NCBI RefSeq assembly: GCF_037102585.1
Contig: NW_027043829.1
Span: forward strand, 3,534,001-3,598,000
Direction: 5' to 3'
Origin: Saccharomycopsis crataegensis
Lineage: Eukaryota > Ascomycota > Saccharomycetes > Ascoideales > Saccharomycopsidaceae
DNA length: 64,000 nucleotides
In this document: positions 53,309-63,647 of the stretch, piece after piece
Position numbering within the stretch: position 1 is the stretch's first letter
Layout: each line of letters starts with the position of its first letter
The notes under the pieces: model-generated
Told to the model about the DNA's origin: nothing
Databases searched by the model: none
Seen by the model: only the letters and a program-made list of their open reading frames with translations
Translations under genes and position numbers: made by a program

Positions 53309-54305
53309 ATGGGTAAAAGCAGTAAGGATAAGAGAGATTTGTATTATAGGTATGTGTTTTCTTTTTGTTCATGTCAATGTTTTGTTGTTTTGTTGTGATT
53401 ACTGACACTCTCAAAAAAGAAAGGCCAAGGAAGAAGGTTGGAGAGCCAGATCGGCGTTCAAATTATTGCAGTTGAATGAGCAATTTCAATTGTTCAAAGG
53501 AGTAAGAAGAGTCGTTGATCTTTGTGCAGCACCGGGATCATGGTCCCAGGTCTTATCCCGGGAAATCTATGAAAAGAATGTCGATGGAGAATCTGAACCA
53601 AAGATCGTGGCCGTCGATTTGCAACCAATGTCTCCGATCAAAGGGGTTACAACGTTGCAAGCCGACATCACCCATCCAAAGACTTTGTCAAAGATTTTGG
53701 ACATTTTTGGTGGTGAGCCAGCAGACTTCATCTGTAGTGACGGTGCTCCTGATGTCACAGGTTTACATGATCTAGATGAATATATTCAAGCACAATTGAT
53801 CTTGTCGGCACTTCAATTGACTACATGTTTATTGAAGCCTGGTGGAACTTTTGTGGCTAAGATTTTCAGAGGAAGAGATATTGATTTGATGTATGCTCAG
53901 CTAGGATACTTGTTTGAAAATGTCATTTGTGCCAAGCCAAGAGCCTCTAGAGGTACTTCGTTGGAGGCTTTCATTGTTTGCAGAAACTACACTCCTATTC
54001 CTGGATGGACTCCACAGTTGAAGTTGAATCAATCAACCGAAGAGTTCTTTGAAGATGCCAGCATTGCAAGAAAGAACAAGTTGGGTGACAAGTTAGAAAA
54101 TTACTTGCCAACTGAAGAACGTCATATTGCACCATTTGTAGCCTGCGGTGATTTATCAAGCTACGATTCTGATGCCACTTATTCTCTCGATCATAGTGTT
54201 GCCAGAGTCAGTTTAGATCCTGTGCAATCGCCAACAGCTCCCCCATATAAGAAAGCCATCGAAATGAAAAGGAAAGGTCAGTTGAAGCAAAAGGCTTATA
54301 AATGA
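53309..54305 (+). CDS. TRM7: tRNA 2'-O-ribose methyltransferase Trm7, two exons
   Basis: Methylates positions 32 and 34 of the anticodon loop of tRNA-Phe, -Trp and -Leu (with Trm732 and Rtt10/Trm734). Exons are 53309-53349 and 53420-54305, giving 308 aa (yeast 310). Exon 1 encodes [13 protein letters not shown], identical to yeast Trm7. The FtsJ/RrmJ K-D-K-E tetrad is visible: RSAFKLLQ (Lys), [10 protein letters not shown] (Asp), FVAKIFRG (Lys) and SLEAFIVC (Glu). The SAM loop is [14 protein letters not shown]. The C-terminal [17 protein letters not shown] matches yeast. Confidence 0.96.
53350..53419 (+). other. TRM7 intron
   Basis: 70 nt, donor GTATGT, branch TACTGAC and acceptor AAAAAAG. 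It joins YY-R to KAKEEGW, restoring the family sequence. Confidence 0.88.
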
Positions 54306-54686
54306 ATGGAAGCCGGTAGAGTTGATTAACAGTAAAAATGAAGGAAAAAAAAGGAAAAAAAAAAAAAAAAATGGGCCATGTTGTAATATATGTTTATTTA
54401 TCTAGAGTCTTCTGAGGACCACACAACTGTAGATCAAACGAACATCTGGTTTGTTGCCAAAATATAATAAATCTGGATAAATCTTTGTTTATCCATTTTG
54501 TTGAACCAGTAAGGTAAAACATTCACATTTTATATAATAAGGTTAACCTAAAAAAAATCAATGGTTTTGTGAACATGAGCAACAACACCCTAACATAATG
54601 CATTAGGGATATATTTGAAAAATCAGTCCGCATGAATCTTCTCTGCTACCCCCGATCACAACCAGAACAAAACAACAGCAAATCAA
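54306..54686. promoter_or_regulatory. TRM7 3' flank / TAD1 promoter
   Basis: 381 bases with an A15-type run (about 54355-54371) and A/T-rich sequence. I recognise no element with confidence. Confidence 0.4.
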
Positions 54687-56012
54687 ATGATTTGTCAAGA
54701 TGACATATCAATATTCCTTGGTGATCTAATTGCCACTGAAGTTCTAAATGAATTCCGTAAAATGACTGCAAAAGGTAAGCCTGCAACCCGATCTAATGGG
54801 GTCAACGAATGGACGGTGTTGGCGAGCGTTGTTGCGGTGATTAATGGTAAAACCCTTTCGGAAACCCCCGAAATCAGAGTGCTCACTCTTGCTACTGGGG
54901 TAAAATCTCTTCCGGTTGAGTTTATTGATAGGAATTCTGCAAAAGGACGGTTGGTGCACGATTCACACGCCGAGATTTTGGCGCTTCGAATGTTTAATTA
55001 TTATTTGATCAATGAGATCCTTCGATTGGAAGGGAAACATCCTAAAATGCCACTGAATAATATAAAACACGAATCAATTTTGATGAAGCAACAAAGGGAG
55101 CCAGGATTTATGTATAAGATTAAAGATGATGTGGAGTTGGCATTATATATTTCTGAATTGCCTTGTGGAGATGCAAGTTTGAAAGTTTCACTAGCAGATG
55201 ATAATGGCAACGATGTTGAAGCGTGGCAAACTCCTGTGAAAAGATTGAAAACCGGTAAAGACAATAATGGAATAATTAGAGGAAGAAATCATTATTCAGA
55301 AGAGGGTCTGGTGCGTACCAAGCCAGGTCGACCTGATTCTCCGGTATCATTGTCAAAGTCTTGTTCAGATAAGTTGACATTGAAACAATATATAGGTATT
55401 CTTAACTGTGTCACGTCTCTACTAATTAGCCCGAAGAATTCATTTTTACGATGGTTAGTGATTCCCAAACCTCGGCTACAACCTAGTAATTGTGAGGATA
55501 TAATTAGGTGTTTCAAGACTAGGCTTCAAACTGATCCCAACTTGCAGAGCGATGGTGGTGCCTATTTGCTAAGACATTATGAGATCCTTCCGACAGAGAA
55601 AAAATTCCAATATTCTAAGCATGATGCTGACCAGGTGCCGTCTATGAATGCGATTGTATATTTGGCGGATTATCAAAAGTTTCCAAACACCAATATGATC
55701 AAAGGTGGTAAAAACCCCATTGTCGTGCACGAAGTCATCAACAGTGGAGTCAAACTAGGCTGTAAATCAAAGAAAGAAAAGAATTGTGTAAGTTCTGCAA
55801 GCTCTTCGGTAATATCCCGAAGAAAACTAACGGAGCTTGCGATTCCAATTATACCAAATGTCCTGGAAAAATTGGATTATGCATTCATAAAACAGTCAAA
55901 TAAAGAAAGAGAAGCAGCAAAGACACTATGTCAAAATCAGCTTGGTGGCTGGGTCAAGAACACTACAGACAATTTCCCATCGGAAATTAAAAAATTAATA
56001 GATTATTTCTAG
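54687..56012 (+). CDS. TAD1: tRNA-specific adenosine deaminase Tad1
   Basis: Deaminates A37 of tRNA-Ala to inosine; the same family as ADAR. The product is 441 aa (yeast 400). Catalytic pieces of the ADAR deaminase domain are VHDSHAEILALR (zinc His and proton-shuttling Glu), LPCGDASL (PCG, zinc Cys) and SKSCSDKLTLKQYIG (second zinc Cys). RTKPGRPDSP and NWVLASVV-like WTVLASVVAV are family traits. The product is slightly long at the C-terminal third. An alternative start, Met at residue 26, would still keep the domain. Confidence 0.93.
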   Translation: MICQDDISIFLGDLIATEVLNEFRKMTAKGKPATRSNGVNEWTVLASVVAVINGKTLSETPEIRVLTLATGVKSLPVEFIDRNSAKGRLVHDSHAEILALRMFNYYLINEILRLEGKHPKMPLNNIKHESILMKQQREPGFMYKIKDDVELALYISELPCGDASLKVSLADDNGNDVEAWQTPVKRLKTGKDNNGIIRGRNHYSEEGLVRTKPGRPDSPVSLSKSCSDKLTLKQYIGILNCVTSLLISPKNSFLRWLVIPKPRLQPSNCEDIIRCFKTRLQTDPNLQSDGGAYLLRHYEILPTEKKFQYSKHDADQVPSMNAIVYLADYQKFPNTNMIKGGKNPIVVHEVINSGVKLGCKSKKEKNCVSSASSSVISRRKLTELAIPIIPNVLEKLDYAFIKQSNKEREAAKTLCQNQLGGWVKNTTDNFPSEIKKLIDYF

Positions 56013-56096
56013 AGTTTAATAAGATATGAGAACCACATCAGCAAATAAACGATTATTAGGTAAAAGCTTGGAAAAATATTTATGTATAATTTACAA

Positions 56097-59000
56097 TCAA
56101 CACATTGTTGTGGCAATCGTTTTCTTCTCATTATCATTCAATTGTTCGTAGAACTTTTGGAAATCACCCCCAGATTGGATACACTCTTTCAAGAAACTGG
56201 TAATGATAATCTTCAAATCTTGAGAAGATTCATCATCCAACGATGTGTTTTTCTCATCATCTTCCACAAATGACTTTAACTTGTTAAAAGTAGGAATTCC
56301 AATATCTCCAACATCTTCCCATTCATCTTCGTCACCACCAGCGGCAACTTCTTCAGTAGTAGTGACATAATCATTGGTATCAGGTTGCTGTGATAGGAAA
56401 CTCAACTCTTGAAGAAACAATTTAAGAATCTTGGTGGAGGCTGAGATTTGGGTGAAGTTCATTGGCATCTTTTTAGCCATTGATCTAGTTATGATAATAT
56501 CTGGATTATTTTGATTTGGGATCAAGTCTCCTTTCACGATCAAGTTCTCCACTCTAGAATCTTTGGCTAAAAATATCTTGCCTAACGCATTTACATTTTG
56601 TTTGATTTTTTCGGCCCCGCCCGTACTAGTAAAACTATCTAACCAAATTGGCAATACCACCTCGATACCATTCTTTTTCTCAACAGGCAGATTATCATAT
56701 TTAGCAGCTCCTGGGGTTGGGGGTTCAAAAAATGGGAAGCTCAACGATCCCAAGAAATTCAAAGTCTCCTCTGGGGATAATAACACCAAATAACAGAACA
56801 CTGTCATCAAGTTTTCAATGATTATTGGATGGTTGGCGATTAGCAATCTTCTGGTTGCTGATTCCAAGATCTTTGGCATATAATCATTCAATTGATACTT
56901 GAATTTTTGTACAATGCTGACAACAATGGACCCAACGCTCATAGCAGCACTATCAGACAAAGTTGGTGATAAGAATTTCTCCAAAATTTGCAACGCGATC
57001 TGGATCCCATTTTTATTAGCATTACTTTTGAAGTCCAAGAAATACCGTTCGTTAGCATTCACTAAAACAGTATTAAACACTTCGCCACCAATTTGTAAAA
57101 TTTGATCATCAACTGAATGGATTAATAAACCAGTAAGAGGAGCGAATATAAAGTTGAACAATGATTCTGGCAAATCACGCTCAGATGGGCGATTGTCAAT
57201 GAAGATATTTAACAATTCTAGAGCCATGTACAATTTAGGTGAAAACTCAATATTATCACCAGTAGCTTTGCTTTCGTTTAAAATTTCAATCAAGGAAGGC
57301 AAACCAAACTCGCATTGTTTTAAGTAATCTTCTTCGGCAATATCAGTCAATAAAGTTTCTAAACTATCTTTGGCAGTCTGGACGTTCATAATGTTAGAGA
57401 AATCGACCCCGGCAATCTTGAAAATTAAAGTAATGTCATCAGTACCGGCCTGAGAGCTCTTCAAATCAATATTAATAGAAATCGTTAAAGACTCGAGTAA
57501 AACGGCAGGGGTATCTTCCTCAGCTTCATCAACTAAGAAATGCATTATTTGATGAATGACGTGTTGTATCTGGACATTCAAGCTTTTGTCATCAAATTTC
57601 AAGAAGCTGTTGAAATAAGTAAGAGAAATCAAAGCAGCCGATTGAATTATTTTGATACAATCATTACTTTCTTTATCAAAATTTGCATCATTAGCAATAC
57701 CATCAGCTTTGATGACATCACTATTTTTTATGTTAGCGGCAGTACTCAAGTTACTTGTAAGAGCTTTGTAAGACAACTCGTTAAAGTTGCTGACATTTTG
57801 GCCAAATTTTTCCAAATACTTGGCTAGCACTAACACTGACCTGGCTATCACCATTGGATTTTCATTGGAATTACTGGAATGAGAGAGCAAGCTTTCGAGA
57901 ACCGCTTCAAAACTAATATTTCCTGGTAATGTTGTATTATCATCCTCGTTTAAGAAAAGTGATTCAAGCATACTGAGAAGTGACTCTTTGTTTCTCCAAT
58001 TCCCAGAAACAGATTGGTCAGACAAAAGCATTAATGAGGCTTCCAAAAAGGCTGCGGCATCCTCACTTTGAACCTCTGACAAATAATCACTAACAGAGTT
58101 TCTAACGGTGAACAGGCCCGACATTTCGGTTTCATCAGTGACAAAAAGATTAAAGTTATCAATGTATAATTCGTAAGTCTCGATGGGAACAGTATTAAAG
58201 ATAACAAAACTGTTCAATAATGATCGTAGGGATGATGGGTTATTGACAAGTAAACAATCAGAGAGGCTCCCCATTATCTGGATAATTTGCGTCACTAAAT
58301 TATTTAGGGCGGTGCTTGGATCAACAAAATCAGCTTCATCTTTTTTGGTATGGACAATGAATTTTTCCGGATTTGCTTCAGCCTCAGAAGCAATCGAAAT
58401 GTTGTAATAAAACCTACTCAAATTGGCAATATGATTAACAACAAGCTCCTGAATCATTGCCCTTGATTGGTCATTAAACAATTTCCTTTTGTAAGAGTCT
58501 ATCATAAAGGTTAAAATGTCATAAAGTTTATGGGTGAAAAGAACGTTTTCGATATTGAGAATATTAATATTTGTGTTGAGAATTTCGGTTACGTAATTAA
58601 ATTGTTCTTTGACCAAATTGAGAATGAGTTCTAAACACTTTGGCAAAAATTCGGCAGCAAGCGCCGCTCTTGAAGGGTTTGAGAAAACCTCTGGACCCTG
58701 AATTTGTTTGAGCACAACCTCAAATAATTTCGCCACCTGGTTCTTGATAACTAATGGAACGAAAGAATAATTATCTGAGCCAATTATTGGAGCTGATGGG
58801 GCTGCTAAAAGCTCGATACAGTACTTCAATGTGTTGGCTCCAACAAAGCCTTCGAAAAATTGCTCCTCGGTGATTAGCTCATCAAATAAATCATGTAGAA
58901 CATTCAAACCACCAAGAAGTGAGTTTTGAGTAACATTGGAACTTGAGTTGTCGATAAGAGAATATAAAATTTTGATTAAATCTGGCCATTCATCAGGATA

Positions 59001-59366
59001 GTCAACAACTGATATCATAACAATAATATTACTAGCAGCGTTTCTAAGTTTGGTGGTTTCAGTTTCACTGACCAACCTCAATAAACTTGAGCGAATAAAG
59101 ACTTTCGTTTCTTGAGTGACTGGGTTACCTGCAAAGCTTTCAAATCCAATTGACCAATGTAAAGCCACCACCCTTTTCAAGTAAACTAAAGCAGATTGCT
59201 TAACAATCAGATCCGATTGTTGGTTTAAACTAATATTGATCAACGCGCTCGCCACGGCAGAAGGGTTTTCTGAGATTGCCGCAAAGAACCCACGCTCAGC
59301 CTGTGATCTAACATTATTGTCTGGTAACTGAGATTTGTATATGATATCCAAAAGCAAATTTTCCAT
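56097..59366 (-). CDS. KAP114: Importin-9-type karyopherin Kap114
   Basis: This beta-karyopherin imports TBP, histones H2A-H2B and Nap1 into the nucleus. The product is 1089 aa (yeast 1004). The importin-beta N-terminal domain is clear: NNVRSQAERGFFAA, VKQSALVYLKRVV and DYPDEWPDLIK. The rest is HEAT-repeat helix pairs. Near the C-terminus is the acidic segment GGDEDEWEDVGDIG, as in importin-9 proteins. Its 667-bp upstream region ends at the ankyrin gene stop. Confidence 0.88.
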   Translation of the reverse strand: MENLLLDIIYKSQLPDNNVRSQAERGFFAAISENPSAVASALINISLNQQSDLIVKQSALVYLKRVVALHWSIGFESFAGNPVTQETKVFIRSSLLRLVSETETTKLRNAASNIIVMISVVDYPDEWPDLIKILYSLIDNSSSNVTQNSLLGGLNVLHDLFDELITEEQFFEGFVGANTLKYCIELLAAPSAPIIGSDNYSFVPLVIKNQVAKLFEVVLKQIQGPEVFSNPSRAALAAEFLPKCLELILNLVKEQFNYVTEILNTNINILNIENVLFTHKLYDILTFMIDSYKRKLFNDQSRAMIQELVVNHIANLSRFYYNISIASEAEANPEKFIVHTKKDEADFVDPSTALNNLVTQIIQIMGSLSDCLLVNNPSSLRSLLNSFVIFNTVPIETYELYIDNFNLFVTDETEMSGLFTVRNSVSDYLSEVQSEDAAAFLEASLMLLSDQSVSGNWRNKESLLSMLESLFLNEDDNTTLPGNISFEAVLESLLSHSSNSNENPMVIARSVLVLAKYLEKFGQNVSNFNELSYKALTSNLSTAANIKNSDVIKADGIANDANFDKESNDCIKIIQSAALISLTYFNSFLKFDDKSLNVQIQHVIHQIMHFLVDEAEEDTPAVLLESLTISINIDLKSSQAGTDDITLIFKIAGVDFSNIMNVQTAKDSLETLLTDIAEEDYLKQCEFGLPSLIEILNESKATGDNIEFSPKLYMALELLNIFIDNRPSERDLPESLFNFIFAPLTGLLIHSVDDQILQIGGEVFNTVLVNANERYFLDFKSNANKNGIQIALQILEKFLSPTLSDSAAMSVGSIVVSIVQKFKYQLNDYMPKILESATRRLLIANHPIIIENLMTVFCYLVLLSPEETLNFLGSLSFPFFEPPTPGAAKYDNLPVEKKNGIEVVLPIWLDSFTSTGGAEKIKQNVNALGKIFLAKDSRVENLIVKGDLIPNQNNPDIIITRSMAKKMPMNFTQISASTKILKLFLQELSFLSQQPDTNDYVTTTEEVAAGGDEDEWEDVGDIGIPTFNKLKSFVEDDEKNTSLDDESSQDLKIIITSFLKECIQSGGDFQKFYEQLNDNEKKTIATTMC

Positions 59367-60033
59367 CGCGAGATCAAGAATTAAACCCTGGCTTTACCTG
59401 TATTAATAAATAAATTCAACGCGACGATTAAACTGCGCCGAGGTGAATTGAGGCGTTAAAATTTGGAGCTAACCTAAGATTTGACAATGCCACAATTAAA
59501 TGATTGGAAACCTGATGGGAGGGAAAGCACTAGGAAACCGCGACGCTTTTTCGACTGGGGGAGGGAGAGGGATGTTTTCTTGTGGTTCCACTGTTCCTGG
59601 CAGGAAAAAGTCAGGGAAAAATAAATTGCAATTCTGACAAAGGGTCACCTGTTGCTGCATGTGATAACTCTATCGAGAACACCGTCACCTCCGAGGTATA
59701 TTGATAGGCAAACAGCGCATAAAGCGATAGCACAAACACCACATTCTCTTGCTGTATTAGTTATAATTGTCTCTGTCTTTGTTGCTTTTTATTTGCTCCT
59801 TTCCTGGTGTTTCCAAGCTTCTTTTATCAAGGCTTCGCTCAGAATAATACAGTACATATGCCATACATATAGAAACACACTACGAACGCCCATCGATACG
59901 TGACATGAATGTATAATAAATGGTACTAAAATGACAAAAAAAAAAAAAAAAAGCATAAAGGGCAAAGTACTTGCAATGTTATAGAAGGGCTGACATTGTC
60001 TTCAAATGACAGGCTATTATGAGAGTTTCCCTA
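59367..60033. promoter_or_regulatory. KAP114 promoter / ankyrin-gene 3' flank
   Basis: 667 bases. A G/A-rich patch (about 59556-59573), an A15 run (59937-59952) and a plus-strand frame of 83 codons (59652-59903) that resembles nothing known to me. I regard that frame as non-coding. Confidence 0.4.
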
Positions 60034-60678
60034 CTATTTTGGAGGGGGTGGAGGTGGAATACTGGATGGAAGAGAAGGTTGGGCAGATGATTCTTCAGAA
60101 TCTGAATCTGAAGGAGATTCTGAGCCACTTCCATCTTCACCATCTGCTAATGTCAAATTATTCATATTTTGAACGACATCTCCATCAATGACGTCGGCAT
60201 CCTTGGAAACCATGGCGGCATATTGAGCCTGCTCCAAAATGTCCCTCAATTCTTCGTGTTCCGGATCCTCGCCTCTTACCAAATCCACAGGTTTTTCTCC
60301 ATGCTTATTCTTTATTCTCGGGTCAGCCCCAACATCAGTTAGAACTTCTGCCAAAAACTTTCCGTACTCGGGGTCATCATGACTGTATCTGACAGCAATG
60401 TGTAAAGGGGTGTCACCATCCAATCTATTCTGCGGATCCACTTCAACTCCTTCCTGGTCCAATATTAGGTCCAAAGCCAGGTAGTTCCCATACTTTGTTG
60501 CCAAATGTAGCGACGAATTCCCCAATGGGTCCTTGGCAGTGTTAATCAACTCTGCTATCTTTTCTGGGTCCCCTATCTCCTCAAAAATTGTGGCCAACAA
60601 GTCATCGTTATTACGACGACTGGCGTCAAGTAACTGTTCTTTATAGCTGGCACCATCGCCATTATCTAAGTCAGACAT
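60034..60678 (-). CDS. Ankyrin-repeat protein, YGL242C orthologue
   Basis: 214 aa from the ATG at 60678 (MSDLDNG). The frame is open upstream but the extra residues have no ankyrin sense. It matches uncharacterised yeast YGL242C (181 aa) along the repeats: ASRRNNDDLLATIFEEIGDPEKIAEL, GNSSLHLATKYGNYLALDLILD, DGDTPLHIAVRYS and GADPRIKNKHGEKPVDLV. That gives about three ankyrin repeats, then an acidic Ser-rich tail ending in a proline run (PPPPPPK). Function unknown; a protein-binding adaptor is likely. It is divergent from RMD8. Confidence 0.87.
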   Translation of the reverse strand: MSDLDNGDGASYKEQLLDASRRNNDDLLATIFEEIGDPEKIAELINTAKDPLGNSSLHLATKYGNYLALDLILDQEGVEVDPQNRLDGDTPLHIAVRYSHDDPEYGKFLAEVLTDVGADPRIKNKHGEKPVDLVRGEDPEHEELRDILEQAQYAAMVSKDADVIDGDVVQNMNNLTLADGEDGSGSESPSDSDSEESSAQPSLPSSIPPPPPPK

Positions 60679-60896
60679 ATTTGAAGGGGGGTAGCACTGT
60701 AGTGGAGTTCTGGTGGTATATAAATCACACCAGGAGTTCCACCTGTGCCTCAATTTTGTTTCAGCTTTTAGGTGTACATCCCGTTCTACGCGCACCGCTG
60801 CGTTGGTTGCACAAACCAAAAAAAATACCAGTTTATACAACTGACAGTGGTTTTATCTCATCTCTATTAATCCTCGTTCATTGTGCTCGTTTCACA

Positions 60897-62837
60897 ATGT
60901 CAAACAGTCGTGAAGAGCAGAACAAGAAACCAACAGCAAAAAGGTCCCCATCTATTCTAGTGACTGATGTTAGAAGTCAAGCATCAAGACGGTCTTCTGC
61001 TCCATTTGCAGGGGCTGCTCAAAATAGCAGATTCTCTAAGAAACAACAACGTTCACGGTCTTCCCAAGAACAAATAAAAGCAGCACATAATTCAAAGTTC
61101 AGCAATATTTCTGTTTCCAACATCTTGTCAAATGCCAGTGAAATTCCTTCTGCATTACGGAGATCGTATCCGAACCAACTCGATGGTTCTTTACCTCTAT
61201 TCAATAGCCAGATAACCTCATCTGATAGAAGAAGCCCTTCACGATCTGGCTTATCAAATAGAAGATCGCTTAAGACCCCTCAGGATAGAGCATTCCTTCC
61301 CCAGCTAATTCAGTCATTACCACCTAGAACTTCAAAGACATCGCAAAAATTGGTTTATATTCCAGAAGATGATGATGATAATTCAGATGATGAGACGGCT
61401 CCAGGAAGACCACAACTTGTTCCAGAGTCCCCCGTAAGTACAGAAGACAAGAATATGTTTATGGCCCCTCCTTTCAACAAACGAGGTAAACCAGTGTCAG
61501 CCAAACTTCAACAGCAAAGACAGCGACAACCACCGAAGTTTCAAAGCAAAAGAACTTTAAAGGAAGCCAAGGCTGAAATAAAGAATTTCACACGTACAAA
61601 GGAAGATTTATCCAGGGTTACCGCTTATTTGGTATCAGATAGCCTCAATCTTGAGAAAGCATCTGCGTTTCTTAAAAAAACTCATAAAGTCTCCCCTAGG
61701 TTGTATGATGAAGTGTTATACATTCCTTATCAACTACCATTACTAGATGGTACCAATGGTTATAGAGTTCGGTCAAATATTTATACTAAAAATGCCGTTG
61801 GAAGGGCAAGTGTTGAAGATTATTTGGACAAATCTGAGCAGCGAGATTATCATTTCGAATATTTTTCAGGTCAGGAGAATGAGGAATTGATGAAAAATGA
61901 AACGGAAATTCTGAATCAATATTCAGAGGAGTCTTCTAAAGACAGAGAAATTTCAAGCTCAGATAACAACAGTAACAATTACGCCAGTGATTTTAAAAAT
62001 AATGATGAGGATAGTTTTGATCCTTATGAACCTCAGTATTTTAATTATAAAGAACCTTCTAGTCTTTCAAATGAAATGGCATCTTCTATTCTTCAAGCAG
62101 CGCATGGAGAAGTATTTTTGTTCAATTATGGGGTGATTGTATTTTGGAACTTTACGAAATATCAAGAGGAAAATATATTAGCAGATTTATCTTTTTCAAG
62201 ATATTCTGATGAAGACGAAGACGATATTTTAATCAACGAAATCCATGAGCAGGATATTGAAACTGAGGAGTTCCATTTTGAATATGATAAGACCACCAAT
62301 GTACCGAGAATCTACAATGACATGATTACATTGAAAACTGAAGATCATCTAATCAAAATGACAATATCTCACGCAATTGCACAATCTACCAAACTATGTC
62401 GGTTTGAATCTAGGATGTCTGAGGTTTTATACTCAGTGTCTAAGTTCCCAAAGATTTTGGCACTAACTGGACAATTGGGTATAAGTCGTGAACAGTTATT
62501 GAAAAAATCTGGTAAATTATTTAAGCTTAGAGTGGATGTTAATTTATCTTCAAACGTTTTGGATATCCCTGAATTTTTCTGGTCATTTGAACCTAGTTTG
62601 AACCCGTTGTACGTTGCCGCTAGAGACTACTTGGAGATTGAAGAAAGGGTGGAAGTCATCAACGATCGTTGTAAAGTATTTCTAGAGTTTATTGATGTAA
62701 TTTCTGAAAGTATTGCTGAAAACAATATGAATAAAATAACTTGGGTTATTATTGTGATTATCATTATGAGCTTGACGGTTTCTATCCTTGAAATCTTTGT
62801 CCGTTATCAAATTTTGACTAGATCATCGAAAAAATAA
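60897..62837 (+). CDS. RMD8: DUF155-family membrane protein, RMD8-like
   Basis: 646 aa from the ATG at 60897 (MSNSREEQ); yeast Rmd8 is 662 aa. The N-terminal ~230 residues are basic and Ser-rich. The DUF155 (RMND1/Rmd1/Rmd8) domain follows: EVFLFNYGVIVFWNFTKYQE, FHFEYD, IYNDMITLKT, KMTISHAIAQSTKL, then ESRMSEVLYSVSKFPKILA and the helical SLNPLYVAARDYLEIEERVEV. A single C-terminal transmembrane segment is clear (ITWVIIVIIIMSLTVSILEI). Yeast RMD8 mutants are defective in sporulation (RMD: required for meiotic division); its mechanism is unknown. RMD1 and YDR282C are the alternative paralogues; the long N-terminus favours RMD8. Confidence 0.82.
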   Translation: MSNSREEQNKKPTAKRSPSILVTDVRSQASRRSSAPFAGAAQNSRFSKKQQRSRSSQEQIKAAHNSKFSNISVSNILSNASEIPSALRRSYPNQLDGSLPLFNSQITSSDRRSPSRSGLSNRRSLKTPQDRAFLPQLIQSLPPRTSKTSQKLVYIPEDDDDNSDDETAPGRPQLVPESPVSTEDKNMFMAPPFNKRGKPVSAKLQQQRQRQPPKFQSKRTLKEAKAEIKNFTRTKEDLSRVTAYLVSDSLNLEKASAFLKKTHKVSPRLYDEVLYIPYQLPLLDGTNGYRVRSNIYTKNAVGRASVEDYLDKSEQRDYHFEYFSGQENEELMKNETEILNQYSEESSKDREISSSDNNSNNYASDFKNNDEDSFDPYEPQYFNYKEPSSLSNEMASSILQAAHGEVFLFNYGVIVFWNFTKYQEENILADLSFSRYSDEDEDDILINEIHEQDIETEEFHFEYDKTTNVPRIYNDMITLKTEDHLIKMTISHAIAQSTKLCRFESRMSEVLYSVSKFPKILALTGQLGISREQLLKKSGKLFKLRVDVNLSSNVLDIPEFFWSFEPSLNPLYVAARDYLEIEERVEVINDRCKVFLEFIDVISESIAENNMNKITWVIIVIIIMSLTVSILEIFVRYQILTRSSKK

Positions 62838-63188
62838 TCGTTTGTTGTCACGTCTGCACGTTATATTATAGTTTTATTCTTGGTATCATTATTATTTATT
62901 TATTTTAGGGGGGAATATTAGTGAAAAATATATTATATTAGCACATTTTTGTGTAGTATTATTTTGGGTGTAACTGTTTGTACCACCAGCGTGGATCACA
63001 TAATTCCATTGACGGCCCCGGTTTTCTGCTGCAACAAAAAAAAAATAGTGATGAAATGTATCAAAGGCGAAAGGTGGAAGTGATAAAGCATTTGATCATT
63101 ATATACCAGCTTTTATTACATTCTTCGAAAAAGCATATTACACAAAACACTCAATATTCTTTTCATTCCATTCATAATATAATCAAAA
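62838..63188. promoter_or_regulatory. RMD8 3' flank / KGD4 promoter
   Basis: 351 bases, A/T-rich. An A9 run lies at 63038-63046. I see no gene and no sure element. Confidence 0.35.
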
Positions 63189-63647
63189 ATGAGAAGCTCA
63201 GTTCAACAATTAGCCAAGCATGTTCCAATGATCAAGTTTCCAAACAGAAGTATACCGGGTATGTTTTCTTAATATTATCATGATCATTGAATGGTGTTCT
63301 TAGCTTGCTTATATGCGGTATCTTCAGCCTTTATTTTACACAAGCTGATCACATCATTCACTCATCTAGTAGACATGTGTATGCCTGCAGAATTGAAGGA
63401 ACATACGGAATCATTCAAATACTAATACCTTTAAACAGTCAAGATCGATCTTACTTCAAAGCCACATTTCTTTTCTAATGGCGTTATGCCAGCTTCTCTT
63501 TCTGCTGCTCCAAAAGTCTCTCTTCCTGAAAGTAAGGCCAATATTGATTTAAGATCAGAGTTACCTTTGAGATTCAGATATAGACCAATAGAAGATATTG
63601 AAATTGAGGATATCAATTTCGGTGGTGCTGAAGTTTTGATGAAATAA
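63189..63647 (+). CDS. KGD4: Alpha-ketoglutarate dehydrogenase subunit Kgd4/Ymr31, two exons
   Basis: Kgd4 (formerly called mitoribosomal Ymr31/MRPS36) recruits the E3 subunit to the mitochondrial 2-oxoglutarate dehydrogenase complex. Exons are 63189-63258 and 63439-63647, giving 92 aa (yeast 123). The N-terminal VPMIKFPNRS matches the PMIKF-type E1/E2-binding motif of yeast. The C-terminal LPLRFRYRPIEDIEIEDINFGGAE matches yeast ELPARFRYKPI...ELESINSGGA. The intron is 180 nt, with donor GTATGT, branch TACTAAT and acceptor AAACAG. Neither exon is a long frame, so the gene is easily missed. Confidence 0.88.
63259..63438 (+). other. KGD4 intron
   Basis: 180 nt: GTATGT donor, TACTAAT branch at about 63419-63425 and AAACAG acceptor. 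It joins RSIP to VKIDLTSKPH in phase 1. Confidence 0.85.

Noticed and set aside
59652-59903. 83-codon frame with a hydrophobic segment in the KAP114 promoter
   Set aside because: No recognisable homology, poor codon use, and only a chance hydrophobic stretch.
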